The notes beneath the pieces are model-generated. The model made no database searches. It had not been told where the DNA came from and saw nothing but the letters and a program-made list of their open reading frames with translations. Below, piece after piece: positions 56,925 through 64,000 of a stretch of 64,000 nt of DNA. The DNA is from Actinomadura macra NBRC 14102. Its GTDB lineage: Bacteria; Actinomycetota; Actinomycetes; Streptosporangiales; Streptosporangiaceae. Made by a program: the position numbers and the translations under genes. The stretch lies in assembly GCF_001552215.1 (NCBI RefSeq), contig NZ_BCQT01000013.1:1-64000 (forward strand), read 5' to 3'. Numbering within the stretch: the stretch's first letter is position 1; the number at the start of each line of letters is the position of its first letter.

Positions 56925-58352
56925 ATGAAGGTCGATAAGTTCGGGCGCCTTGCGGCGGGAGCCGTCGCCCTCGCGCTGCTCACCACGTCCTGCGCCGGCG
57001 ACCGCTCAGACACCGACGCCCAGTCCGGTACGGACGGCGGGTCCGGGACGAAGGGCGGCGCCGGAGCGGCCGCGAGCGCCTCGACGTTCGGCACGCTGCC
57101 GTCGCCGTGCGGCAAGGGTGACGCCAAGGGCGCCACCGACCAGGGCGTCACCGACGGCCAGATCAGCATCGGCTTCGGCGACGACCGGGGCTTCACCTCG
57201 GCCCCCGGCCTGTCCAAGGAGATGGGCGACGCCGTCGCCGCGATGATCGACTGGTGCAACCAGCAGGGCGGCATCAACGGGCGCAAGATCAAGGGGAACC
57301 AGTACGACGCCGCCTACACCCAGTCGGTGAAGGTGATGCAGCAGGCGTGCAAGCAGGACTTCATGCTGGTCGGGCAGGGTTTCGCGATGGACCAGGCCGC
57401 CGAGCAGTACCGGGTGGGCTGCAAGCTGCCCACGGTCGCCGGCTTCACCGTCGGGCCGGACGCCACGATGGGCCCGATGAAGTACGAGGCCGTCCCGTAC
57501 CCCGTGGACCTGATGAACATCGGCGGCCTGCGCCTCGCCGAGAAGAACCTTCCCGGCTTCAAGGACAAGACGGACGTGCTGCTGTCCACCTCACCCGCCG
57601 TCACCGCCGGCACCAACAAGATCGTCAGCGCGATGAAGGGGATCGGGGCCACACCGCTGGAGTGCGGTGTCCGGCTGAACGACGCCGGTGAGAGCAGCTA
57701 CATGCCGTTCGCCGAAAAGATCAAGAAGTGCGGCGCGCAGTACCTGTGGACGTCCGAGACCCCCGACCCCGGCCAGTTCAGCCTGCTGGACTCGATCGCG
57801 CGCGCCGGCGTCAAGCCGACCTACCTGTTCGAGGCCACCTGGTACAGCCCGTTCGTCTCCAAGTGGAACACCGCGGGCGTGGGCGACACGATGCGCATCG
57901 GCATGATCTTCCAGCCGTTCGAGAACGCCGCGAAGGTCCCGGCGGTCAAGCAGTACATGGACCTCGTGAACACCCGCAAAGGCAAGGTCGCGCTGCTCGG
58001 CATGCAGGCCACGTCCTCGTTCCTGCTGTGGGCGCAGTCGGCGAAGGCGTGCGGCTCCACCCTCACCCGGCAGTGCGTGATCAACGAGCTGTCGAAGGTG
58101 CACGAGTGGACGGGCGGTGGCCTGCACGCGCCGACCGACCCGGGCAACAACAAGCCGGCGTCCTGCTCGCTGATGGTCAGGCTCAACGGGACGAAGTACG
58201 AGCAGGTCTTCCCGAAGAACACCGGTGAGTTCGAGTGCGGCGCCGACTTCGTCGTCAAGACCGACCCGAAGACATGGGGCACCAAGCTCGACGGCGCCCG
58301 CACGTCCACCAGGTTCCTGACCGGTGACGTCATCAAGCCGCAGACCTCCTGA
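56925..58352 (+). CDS. Liv-type ABC transporter substrate-binding lipoprotein
   Basis: A 475-residue lipoprotein with a signal ending LALLTTSCAGD (lipobox). A Gly/Ser/Thr-rich linker is followed by a periplasmic-binding type 1 fold of the amino-acid/aromatic group (ISIGFGDDRGFTSAPGLSKE, DWCNQQGGINGRKIKG, TSETPDPGQFSLLDSIARAG). AAAGGAG precedes ATG 56925. It leads permease, livG and livF genes. The cluster context suggests an aromatic or steroid-like ligand instead of branched-chain amino acids; this is inference. Confidence 0.88.
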   Translation: MKVDKFGRLAAGAVALALLTTSCAGDRSDTDAQSGTDGGSGTKGGAGAAASASTFGTLPSPCGKGDAKGATDQGVTDGQISIGFGDDRGFTSAPGLSKEMGDAVAAMIDWCNQQGGINGRKIKGNQYDAAYTQSVKVMQQACKQDFMLVGQGFAMDQAAEQYRVGCKLPTVAGFTVGPDATMGPMKYEAVPYPVDLMNIGGLRLAEKNLPGFKDKTDVLLSTSPAVTAGTNKIVSAMKGIGATPLECGVRLNDAGESSYMPFAEKIKKCGAQYLWTSETPDPGQFSLLDSIARAGVKPTYLFEATWYSPFVSKWNTAGVGDTMRIGMIFQPFENAAKVPAVKQYMDLVNTRKGKVALLGMQATSSFLLWAQSAKACGSTLTRQCVINELSKVHEWTGGGLHAPTDPGNNKPASCSLMVRLNGTKYEQVFPKNTGEFECGADFVVKTDPKTWGTKLDGARTSTRFLTGDVIKPQTS

Positions 58353-58377
58353 CCCGACCCGCCGGAGGCGGTGACCC

Positions 58378-60642
58378 ATGACGACGTTCCTGACCTATAC
58401 CCTCCTGGGCCTGGTCCTCGGCGCGGTGTACTCCATCGCCGCCTCCGGGCTCGTCCTGACCTACAACACCTCGGGCATCTTCAACTTCGCGCACGGCGCG
58501 CAGGCGATGTTCGGCACGTTCCTGTACTGGCAGTTCACGCAGGCGTGGGGCTGGCCGACCTGGCTGGGGCTGATCGTGGTGGTCGGTCTCGTCGGGCCCG
58601 TGATGGGCGCCGCCCTGCACGCGGTGATCATGAGGGGGCTGCGCGGCACCGCCGACGTCACCCGGATCATCGTGACGGTCGCGGTGCTGCTCGGGACGGT
58701 CTACCTGGCCCAGTGGATCTGGAACCCGGACGAGACCCGCTCGGTGGACATGTTCTTCGGCGCGGGCGCCAAGATCACCATCTCCGGCGTGGTGGTCCGC
58801 TACCACGAGATCGTCTGCCTGGTCGCCGCCGTGGCCATCGCCGCCGGGCTACGGGTGCTGTTCACCCGCAGCCGGGCGGGGGTGGTGATGCGCGGATCGG
58901 TGGACGACCCGGACCTGCTGCGGCTGAACGGGCACGACCCCGAGCGGGCCGCGATGCTGTCGTGGGCGCTCGGCTCCACCCTCGCGGTACTGGCCGGGGT
59001 GCTGATCGTCCCGATCAGCGGCGGGTCGCTGGACGCCGACGCGCTGACGCTGCTGGTGATCGACGCGTTCGCGGCGGCGATGTTCGGGCGGCTGCGCAGC
59101 ATCCCGCGCACCTTCGCCGGCGCGATGGTGCTGGGCTTGACCGCCAACTACGTGCTGGCCTACCTGCCGTCCGCCGGGACGGTCACCGGCAACCTGCGCG
59201 TCTCGCTCCCCATGATCATCTTGTTCGTGGTGCTGGTGGTACTGCCCCAGGACCGGCTGCGCGGGGCCGCGATCCGGACCCGCGAGCGGTACCGGGTCCC
59301 GACCGTCCGGTCCGCGGCGGCATGGGGCGCGGTGCTGGTCGCGGCCGTGTACCTCTACAGCCTGCTGCTCTCGGACGCGGGGATCACCATGTTCGCGCTC
59401 GGCATGATGTTCGCGATCACGGCGTTGTCGCTGACCGTCCTCACCGGATACGCGGGCGAGCTGAACCTCGCGCCGCTGTCCTTCGCGGCCATCGCCACGA
59501 TCGTGGCGTTCCACTTCGGGGTGGAGGGCAGCGGGCTCGCGGCGCGGCTGAACGTGCAGGGGGTGCTGCTGGCGGTCGTGGTGACCGCGCTGGTCGGCGG
59601 GCTCGTCGCGCTGCCCGCGCTGCGGCTGCGCGGGCTCTACCTCGCGCTGGCGACCATGGCGTTCGGGGTGTTCCTGTCCACCATGGTTCTGCGCGACACC
59701 ACCGAGCACGCGCTGTTCGGCCTGACGTTCACGCTCTTCCCCGACGGGTCGCTCGTCGTCCCGCCGCTCAAGGCCGGCCCGCTCGACCTGCGGGACGGGC
59801 GGACGTCCCTGATGACCGCGACCGCGCTGTTCGCCCTGATCGCCGTCGGGCTCGCGGCGCTGCGGGGCAGCGGGTACGGGCGCCGGCTCGCGGCGATGAA
59901 GGACAGCCCGGCGGCCACGGCGATGCTCGGGCAGAACCTCGTCCGGCTGAAGCTGAGCGTCTTCATGATCTCCGCGGCCATCGCGGGGCTCGGCGGCGTG
60001 CTGATGTCGGCCGCCACCGGCTCGGTCGGGCCGGAGAACTTCACGATCATCGGGAGCCTCGGGCTGCTGATGCTGGTCGTGGTCGCGGGCATCGGCTACC
60101 TCAGCGGCGCCCTGTTCGGCGGGCTGATGGCGGGCGTCGGCTCGGCCGTCCTGGTGGCCACCTTCGGCGAGCTGGCCCTGGACCACGAGGGGATGTCCTC
60201 GATCTACACCACGCTCGGCCATCTGGTGCTGGTGTTCACGGCGCTGATCGGGATGGGCGTCGGTAAGAACCCGAGCGGCTTCGTCCACGACGTGGTCGAG
60301 GGCTACCGGCCGCTGCGCGGCGCGCGACCCGTCCTGTACGGGGGCGGCGCCGTCGGCGCGGTCCTGTATGTCCTGGCGCTGACGGACGTGATCGGCGCAT
60401 GGACGTTCGCGATCACGGCCCTGTGCGTGGCCATGCTCCTGCCGGTCCTCGGCCGGATGTACCGGGAGGAGAGCCGCGGGCGCGCGACGCCGCTGGAACT
60501 GCTCGGCGTCGACGAGCCGTACACCGACGAACTGCGCGCCAGGCTCGACCGCGAACTGGGCCTGCCCGCCGCCCCGAGCCGGGCGATCCCTCGTCCTGCG
60601 CCCGTCCCGGCCGAGAGGGGAGAGGCCAGTGTCACTGCTTGA
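58378..60642 (+). CDS. Fused Liv-type ABC permease (LivH plus LivM in one protein)
   Basis: A 754-residue membrane protein. The first half (1-300) is LivH-like (VLGAVYSIAASGLVLTYNTSG, FNFAHGAQAMFGTFLYW). The second half (305-640) is LivM-like (VLTGYAGELNLAPLSFAAI, LRLRGLYLALATMAFG, GRRLAAMKDSPAATAMLGQN). About 15-18 hydrophobic segments are visible, and a cytoplasmic tail of about 80 residues follows. GGAGG precedes ATG 58378. Its end overlaps the livG start by 14 bases. Confidence 0.9.
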   Translation: MTTFLTYTLLGLVLGAVYSIAASGLVLTYNTSGIFNFAHGAQAMFGTFLYWQFTQAWGWPTWLGLIVVVGLVGPVMGAALHAVIMRGLRGTADVTRIIVTVAVLLGTVYLAQWIWNPDETRSVDMFFGAGAKITISGVVVRYHEIVCLVAAVAIAAGLRVLFTRSRAGVVMRGSVDDPDLLRLNGHDPERAAMLSWALGSTLAVLAGVLIVPISGGSLDADALTLLVIDAFAAAMFGRLRSIPRTFAGAMVLGLTANYVLAYLPSAGTVTGNLRVSLPMIILFVVLVVLPQDRLRGAAIRTRERYRVPTVRSAAAWGAVLVAAVYLYSLLLSDAGITMFALGMMFAITALSLTVLTGYAGELNLAPLSFAAIATIVAFHFGVEGSGLAARLNVQGVLLAVVVTALVGGLVALPALRLRGLYLALATMAFGVFLSTMVLRDTTEHALFGLTFTLFPDGSLVVPPLKAGPLDLRDGRTSLMTATALFALIAVGLAALRGSGYGRRLAAMKDSPAATAMLGQNLVRLKLSVFMISAAIAGLGGVLMSAATGSVGPENFTIIGSLGLLMLVVVAGIGYLSGALFGGLMAGVGSAVLVATFGELALDHEGMSSIYTTLGHLVLVFTALIGMGVGKNPSGFVHDVVEGYRPLRGARPVLYGGGAVGAVLYVLALTDVIGAWTFAITALCVAMLLPVLGRMYREESRGRATPLELLGVDEPYTDELRARLDRELGLPAAPSRAIPRPAPVPAERGEASVTA

Positions 60643-61362
60643 GACCCGCGGGGTCACCGTCCGGTTCGGTGGCAATACCGCCGTGGACGACGTCGGCCTC
60701 ACGATGGCCGAGGGCCGGATCACCGGGCTGATCGGACCGAACGGCGCCGGCAGACCACGATGTTCAACACGATCACCGGGCTACAGAGGCCCGCGTCCGG
60801 GCAGGTGCTCCTGGACGGCGCCGACATCACCAAGCTGTCCCCGGCCAAGCGCGCGCGGCGCGGCATGGCGCGGACCTTCCAGCGGCTGGAGCTGTTCCTG
60901 TCGCTGTCGGTGCGCGACAACGTCCGGGTCGCCGGAGACGTCCTGCGCGGCACCACCCGCAAGCGCTTCGACCTGGACGAGGCGACGGACAAGATCCTGG
61001 AGCGTACGGGGCTCACCGACATCGCCGATCGCGACGTCTCCGACATCCCCATCGGCCGGGCCCGCGTCGTGGAGGTGGCGCGCGCACTGATGACCTCACC
61101 GCGCCTCCTGTTGCTGGACGAGCCCGCCTCCGGCCAGACCGAACGCGAGACCGACGCGTTCGCCGAGATGCTCACCGCCCTGGCGGACGAGGGCCTGGCG
61201 ATCTGCCTCGTCGAGCATGACCTGCCCCTCGTCATGGGGCTGTGCTCCACGATCCACGTCCTCGACTACGGCGCGCTCATCGCGTCCGGCACGCCGAAGG
61301 AGATCCGGGAGTCGCCCGAGGTCATCGCCGCGTATATCGGGACTGAGGAGGCTCCCAAATGA
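60629..61362 (+). pseudogene. Liv-type ABC ATPase (LivG) with a one-base frameshift in Walker A
   Basis: From GTG 60629 the frame runs VRFGGNTAVDDVGL to GLIGPNGAG (codon ends 60751), where Lys-Thr-Thr should follow. The DNA has AGACCACG where AAGACCACG is expected: one A is missing at 60752. The correct continuation is in another frame from 60754 (TTMFNTITGLQRP, ARTFQRLELFLSLS, IGRARVVEVARALM, LLLLDEPASGQT, LVEHDLPLVMG) to 61362. The gene is otherwise complete. It could be a sequencing error or a true mutation; the signature ISGGQ-like motif is also atypical (IPIGRARV). Confidence 0.88.
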
Positions 61363-62108
61363 GCGAAGCGAACCGGGGGGGCACCCTTCCGCAGACGGAA
61401 CAGCCGGGCGAGGACCCGTTGCTGGAACTGGCGGGGATCCGGGCGGGATACGGCGCGATCGAGGTGCTGCACGGCGTGGACCTGGTGCTGCGGCCCGGGT
61501 CACTGCTGGCGCTGCTCGGCCCGAACGGCGGCGGGAAGTCCACCACCATGCGCGTGTGCGCCGGCCTGCATCCCCCGACCGGGGGCGAGCTGCGGTTCGC
61601 CGGGCGGACGGTCAACGGCGTCTCGGCGCAGGACGCGGCGCGGCTGGGCGTGTGCTCCATCCCCGAGGGGCGCGGCATCTTCCCCAACCTGACGGTCCGG
61701 GAGAACCTGTGGGCCGCCACCGGGACGGGCGCCCGGTTGGAGGACGTGGAGGACAGGGCATACGCACGGTTCCCCGTCCTCGGGGAGCGGCGCCACCAGC
61801 TCGCCGGATCGATGTCCGGTGGCGAGCAGCAGATGCTGGCGCTCTCGCGCGCCCTCGGCACCGATCCGGCGGTGCTCCTGCTCGACGAGCTGTCCATGGG
61901 CCTCGCGCCCATGATCGTCACACGGATGTACGAGACCGTCGCGGAGCTGGTCGAGGGGGGCCTGTCGGTGCTGGTCGCCGAGCAGTTCGCCCGCGCCGTG
62001 CTGCCGATCGCCGACACCGCGGCGCTGATGCTGCACGGTCGCGTGGTGGCCGCCGGCCCGCCCGCCGCGATCGAAGACCGGTTGTCCAGCGACTATCTGG
62101 GAGGTTGA
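61359..62108 (+). CDS. Liv-type ABC ATPase (LivF)
   Basis: A 249-residue ATPase. Walker A LLGPNGGGKSTTMRVCAG, VCSIPEGRGIFPNLTVRENL, signature SGGEQQMLALSRAL, Walker B VLLLDELSMGLAP, and LVAEQFARAVLPIAD are present. The first 20 residues are a Gly/Pro-rich extension. ATG 61359 overlaps the livG stop (ATGA). It would energise the fused permease with LivG. Confidence 0.92.
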   Translation: MSEANRGGTLPQTEQPGEDPLLELAGIRAGYGAIEVLHGVDLVLRPGSLLALLGPNGGGKSTTMRVCAGLHPPTGGELRFAGRTVNGVSAQDAARLGVCSIPEGRGIFPNLTVRENLWAATGTGARLEDVEDRAYARFPVLGERRHQLAGSMSGGEQQMLALSRALGTDPAVLLLDELSMGLAPMIVTRMYETVAELVEGGLSVLVAEQFARAVLPIADTAALMLHGRVVAAGPPAAIEDRLSSDYLGG

Positions 62109-62114
62109 CCGACC

Positions 62115-62465
62115 ATGCTCACCGAGGAACGGCGCCGCAGGTTCAAGGACGACGTGGCGCGGCAGAAGCTCAAGACCGACCAGTTCCGCTATGACGGGGT
62201 GCTCCGCGTCGTGGGGGCCGTCCTGATGGTCGCGGGCGTCGCGGGCGTCTTCGTCGCCTACAACGTCTCGCTGACGCAGGACGACCTGCGCGACGTCGGC
62301 TCGCTCCAGACCCTCGCCATCGGCTTCCTGGGGCTGACCGTCCTGGGCGGCGCCCTGTATCTGGCGGCGGCCGTCACCCGTGTCCTGCGCCTGTGGCTCC
62401 TGCGCCAGCTGGCGGACTCCGAGGCCCAGGCGGACCGGATCGCCGCCGCCCTTGAGTCCCGGTGA
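62115..62465 (+). CDS. Small two-helix membrane protein at the end of the Liv operon
   Basis: A 116-residue protein. A charged N-terminus (LTEERRRRFKDDVARQKLKTD) precedes two transmembrane helices (VVGAVLMVAGVAGVFVAY and LAIGFLGLTVLGGALYLAAAV), with a charged helical tail. I do not recognise a family. It follows livF by six bases and is likely an accessory of the transporter. Confidence 0.75.
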   Translation: MLTEERRRRFKDDVARQKLKTDQFRYDGVLRVVGAVLMVAGVAGVFVAYNVSLTQDDLRDVGSLQTLAIGFLGLTVLGGALYLAAAVTRVLRLWLLRQLADSEAQADRIAAALESR

Positions 62466-62473
62466 CGCGGGGC

Positions 62474-62488
62474 TCCCGGTCAGCGGGA
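62474..62488. promoter_or_regulatory. TCCC-N7-GGGA motif upstream of the OYE gene
   Basis: TCCCGGTCAGCGGGA, one mismatch to the consensus, 87 bases before ATG 62575 and just after the membrane protein's stop. Confidence 0.65.
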
Positions 62489-62574
62489 CGCCCGGGGCGC
62501 CGCGGCGCCCCGGTGATTAGCGTCTGGCCCGCCCACCTACGCGCGGACGGCCCAGGAAGGAAGCAGGGACCTCG

Positions 62575-63765
62575 ATGAAAGACCCGATCCCCGATGTGCT
62601 CGCCCCGGCGAGGCTGGGGCCCGTCACGCTGCGCAACCGCATCGTCAAGGCGGCGACCTACGAGGGGCTCAGCAAGAACAGCCTGGTCACCGACGAGCTG
62701 ATCGACTTCCATGTCCGGCATGCCGCCGGGGGCGTCGGCATGACCACCGTCGCCTACTGCGCGGTCGCGCCGGACGGGCGCACCGACCGCAAGCAGATCC
62801 TCTGGACCGACGAGGCGCTGCCCGGCCTGCGGAAGCTGACCGAGGCCGTGCACGCCGAGGGCGCCGCCGTCGCCGCGCAGATCGGGCACGCCGGGCCGGT
62901 CGCCAGCCCCAAGGGCAACGGTGCCCCCGCGCTCGGGCCGGGCCGGCACTTCCACGCCACCACCACCAGCTTCACCAAGGCCGCCACCCGCGCCGACCTG
63001 GCCAGGGTCGTGCGGGGCCACGGGTACGCGGGCCGGATGGCGGTCGAGGCCGGCTTCGACGCCGTGGAGATCCATCTCGGCCACAACTACCTGGCCAGCT
63101 CGTTCCTCAGCCCGAAGATCAACCATCGGGGGGACGAGTACGGCGGCTCACTGGCGAACCGGGCGCGGCTGTCGCGCGACATCGCCCGCGCCGTCCGGGA
63201 CGCGGTCGGCGACCGGATCGCGGTGACCGCCAAGCTGAACATGGACGACGGCGTGCCCGGCGGATTCTGGCTGGACGAGGCCGTTCAGGTCGCGCGGTGG
63301 CTGGAGGAGGACGGCACGGTCGACGCCCTGGAGCTGACCGCGGGCAGTTCGCTGCTCAACCCGATGTACCTGTTCAAGGGGGACGCGCCGCTCCGCGAGT
63401 TCGCCGCGATCATGCCGCAGCCGATGAAGCTCGGCGTGCAGTTGTTCGGGCGGTGGAAGCTGCGCTCCTACCCGTACAAGGATCTCTATCTGCTGGAGGA
63501 CGCCCGGCAGATCCGCGCGGCGGTGAAGCTGCCGCTGATCCTGCTCGGCGGCGTCACCGACAAGGCGGCCATGGACACGGCGATGGAGGAGGGCTTCCAG
63601 TTCGTGGCGATGGCGCGGGCGCTGTTGCGCGAACCCGACCTGATCAAGCGGATCAAGGACAAGCCGGGCACCCGGTCCCTGTGCATCCACTGCAACAAGT
63701 GCATGACGGAGATCTACGCCGGGACCCGCTGCGTGCTCGTCCAGCAGCCGTCCCAGCTCGCCTAG
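62575..63765 (+). CDS. NADH:flavin oxidoreductase / old yellow enzyme family protein
   Basis: A 396-residue FMN TIM barrel. Seen: LAPARLGPVTLRNRIVKAATYEG, QIGHAGPV, EIHLGHNYLASSFLSPKINHRGDEYGGS in pieces (His/Asn-type site, active-site Tyr region) and LILLGGVTDKAAMDTAM. The C-terminus has CIHCNKCMTEIYAGTRC, a possible 4Fe-4S cluster site as in 2,4-dienoyl-CoA reductase relatives, although the second (FAD/NAD) domain is absent. It probably reduces an enone or dienoyl intermediate. The motif at 62474 places it in the steroid regulon. Confidence 0.88.
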   Translation: MKDPIPDVLAPARLGPVTLRNRIVKAATYEGLSKNSLVTDELIDFHVRHAAGGVGMTTVAYCAVAPDGRTDRKQILWTDEALPGLRKLTEAVHAEGAAVAAQIGHAGPVASPKGNGAPALGPGRHFHATTTSFTKAATRADLARVVRGHGYAGRMAVEAGFDAVEIHLGHNYLASSFLSPKINHRGDEYGGSLANRARLSRDIARAVRDAVGDRIAVTAKLNMDDGVPGGFWLDEAVQVARWLEEDGTVDALELTAGSSLLNPMYLFKGDAPLREFAAIMPQPMKLGVQLFGRWKLRSYPYKDLYLLEDARQIRAAVKLPLILLGGVTDKAAMDTAMEEGFQFVAMARALLREPDLIKRIKDKPGTRSLCIHCNKCMTEIYAGTRCVLVQQPSQLA

Positions 63766-63782
63766 CCGCCGAGGGAGCGAAC

Positions 63783-64000
63783 GTGCGAGACGAGACGATC
63801 GCGGGTCTGCTGCTGGCGCGGCTGGGGGACGACCGCCCGGGCCTGCGCAGCCGCGGGCGGACGTGGACGTGGGACGAGGTCGTCCGGGAGAGCGCCGCCC
63901 GCGCGTCGCTGGCCCGCGCACTTCGCCGGGACGGCCCGTTCCACATCGGTGTCTTGCTCGACAACGTCCCCGAATACGTGCTGTGGCTCGGAGCGGCGGC
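63783..64000 (+). CDS. Acyl-CoA synthetase (FadD17-like), 5' part cut by window edge
   Basis: GTG 63783, with GAGGGAG seven bases upstream, starts MRDETIAGLLLARLGDDRPG, then RTWTWDEVVRESAARASLAR and HIGVLLDNVPEYVLWLGAA. This resembles the N-terminus of mycobacterial FadD17 and related steroid-cluster ligases. Seventy-two codons are in the window. It follows the OYE gene by 17 bases and may be co-transcribed. Confidence 0.82.
   Translation, partial: MRDETIAGLLLARLGDDRPGLRSRGRTWTWDEVVRESAARASLARALRRDGPFHIGVLLDNVPEYVLWLGAA

Noticed and set aside
1..64000. CRISPR arrays, tRNA or rRNA genes, insertion sequences
   Set aside because: No regularly spaced repeats, no cloverleaf-like or rRNA sequence and no transposase were recognised by reading; a covariance-model search was not possible here.

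Overview
The window is high-GC DNA (about 70% or more by eye). It carries GTG/TTG starts, frequent ATGA/GTGA gene overlaps, an XRE/DUF397 pair, SARP and IclR regulators and actinobacterial steroid genes. This points to a filamentous actinomycete; the family Thermomonosporaceae/Streptosporangiales (for example Actinomadura) is an inference from gene style, not a proven assignment.

Layout. Bases 1-7.9 kb hold housekeeping and accessory genes: the 5' end of glgE, a STAS anti-sigma antagonist, a nitrilase fused to a TusA-like domain, a LigD-type polymerase, cytochrome bd oxidase (cydAB), a P450 and an XRE/DUF397 pair. Bases 8.2-14.8 kb hold a tight four-gene operon: a SARP-like DNA-binding protein with a GD-type tail, a predicted pseudokinase with a similar GD segment, a large SF1 helicase and a winged-helix protein. 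I cannot match it to a named system, and it is the best candidate here for an undescribed conflict or defence system. Bases 14.9-18.6 kb hold a sulfonate-type uptake and dioxygenase operon (SBP, ATPase, permease, TauD-like) behind a 25-codon leader peptide with tandem Cys codons. Bases 18.7-25.1 kb hold a VOC protein, a CBS/BON protein, a dienelactone hydrolase, efeO-efeB and a phospholipase C/acid phosphatase.

From 25.15 kb to the end is a steroid catabolism region. hsaF, hsaG and hsaE (minus) finish ring degradation; two IclR regulators, an LLM oxidoreductase and a SnoaL-like protein follow; hsaB (minus) faces the hsaD-kstD-kshB-hsaA-like-hsaC operon (plus). Next come a diiron protein, kshA with a small Cys-rich partner, a second hsaA-like gene, a secreted lipase with a KstD-like flavoprotein, a KstR-like TetR regulator, a 3-alpha-HSD-like reductase, a 17-beta-HSD-like reductase, fadA5-like thiolase, a fused FadE34-like dehydrogenase and a thioesterase. 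After an M48 protease come an acyl-CoA synthetase, a Liv-type ABC importer, an old-yellow-enzyme homologue and the start of a FadD17-like synthetase. Together the genes would activate a steroid side chain, shorten it, dehydrogenate and hydroxylate the nucleus (KstD, KshAB), open ring A (HsaA/B, HsaC, HsaD) and convert the fragment to central metabolites (HsaE, F, G).

Two cross-cutting signals stand out. A 15-base dyad, consensus TCCCGSTGAKCGGGA (core TCCC-N7-GGGA), recurs in nearly every regulatory gap of the steroid region. Several genes keep their two ends but have lost the middle or carry a frameshift (the FAD/EgtB-like fusion, two SDR genes, a fadD stub, livG), which suggests either gene decay or assembly loss.
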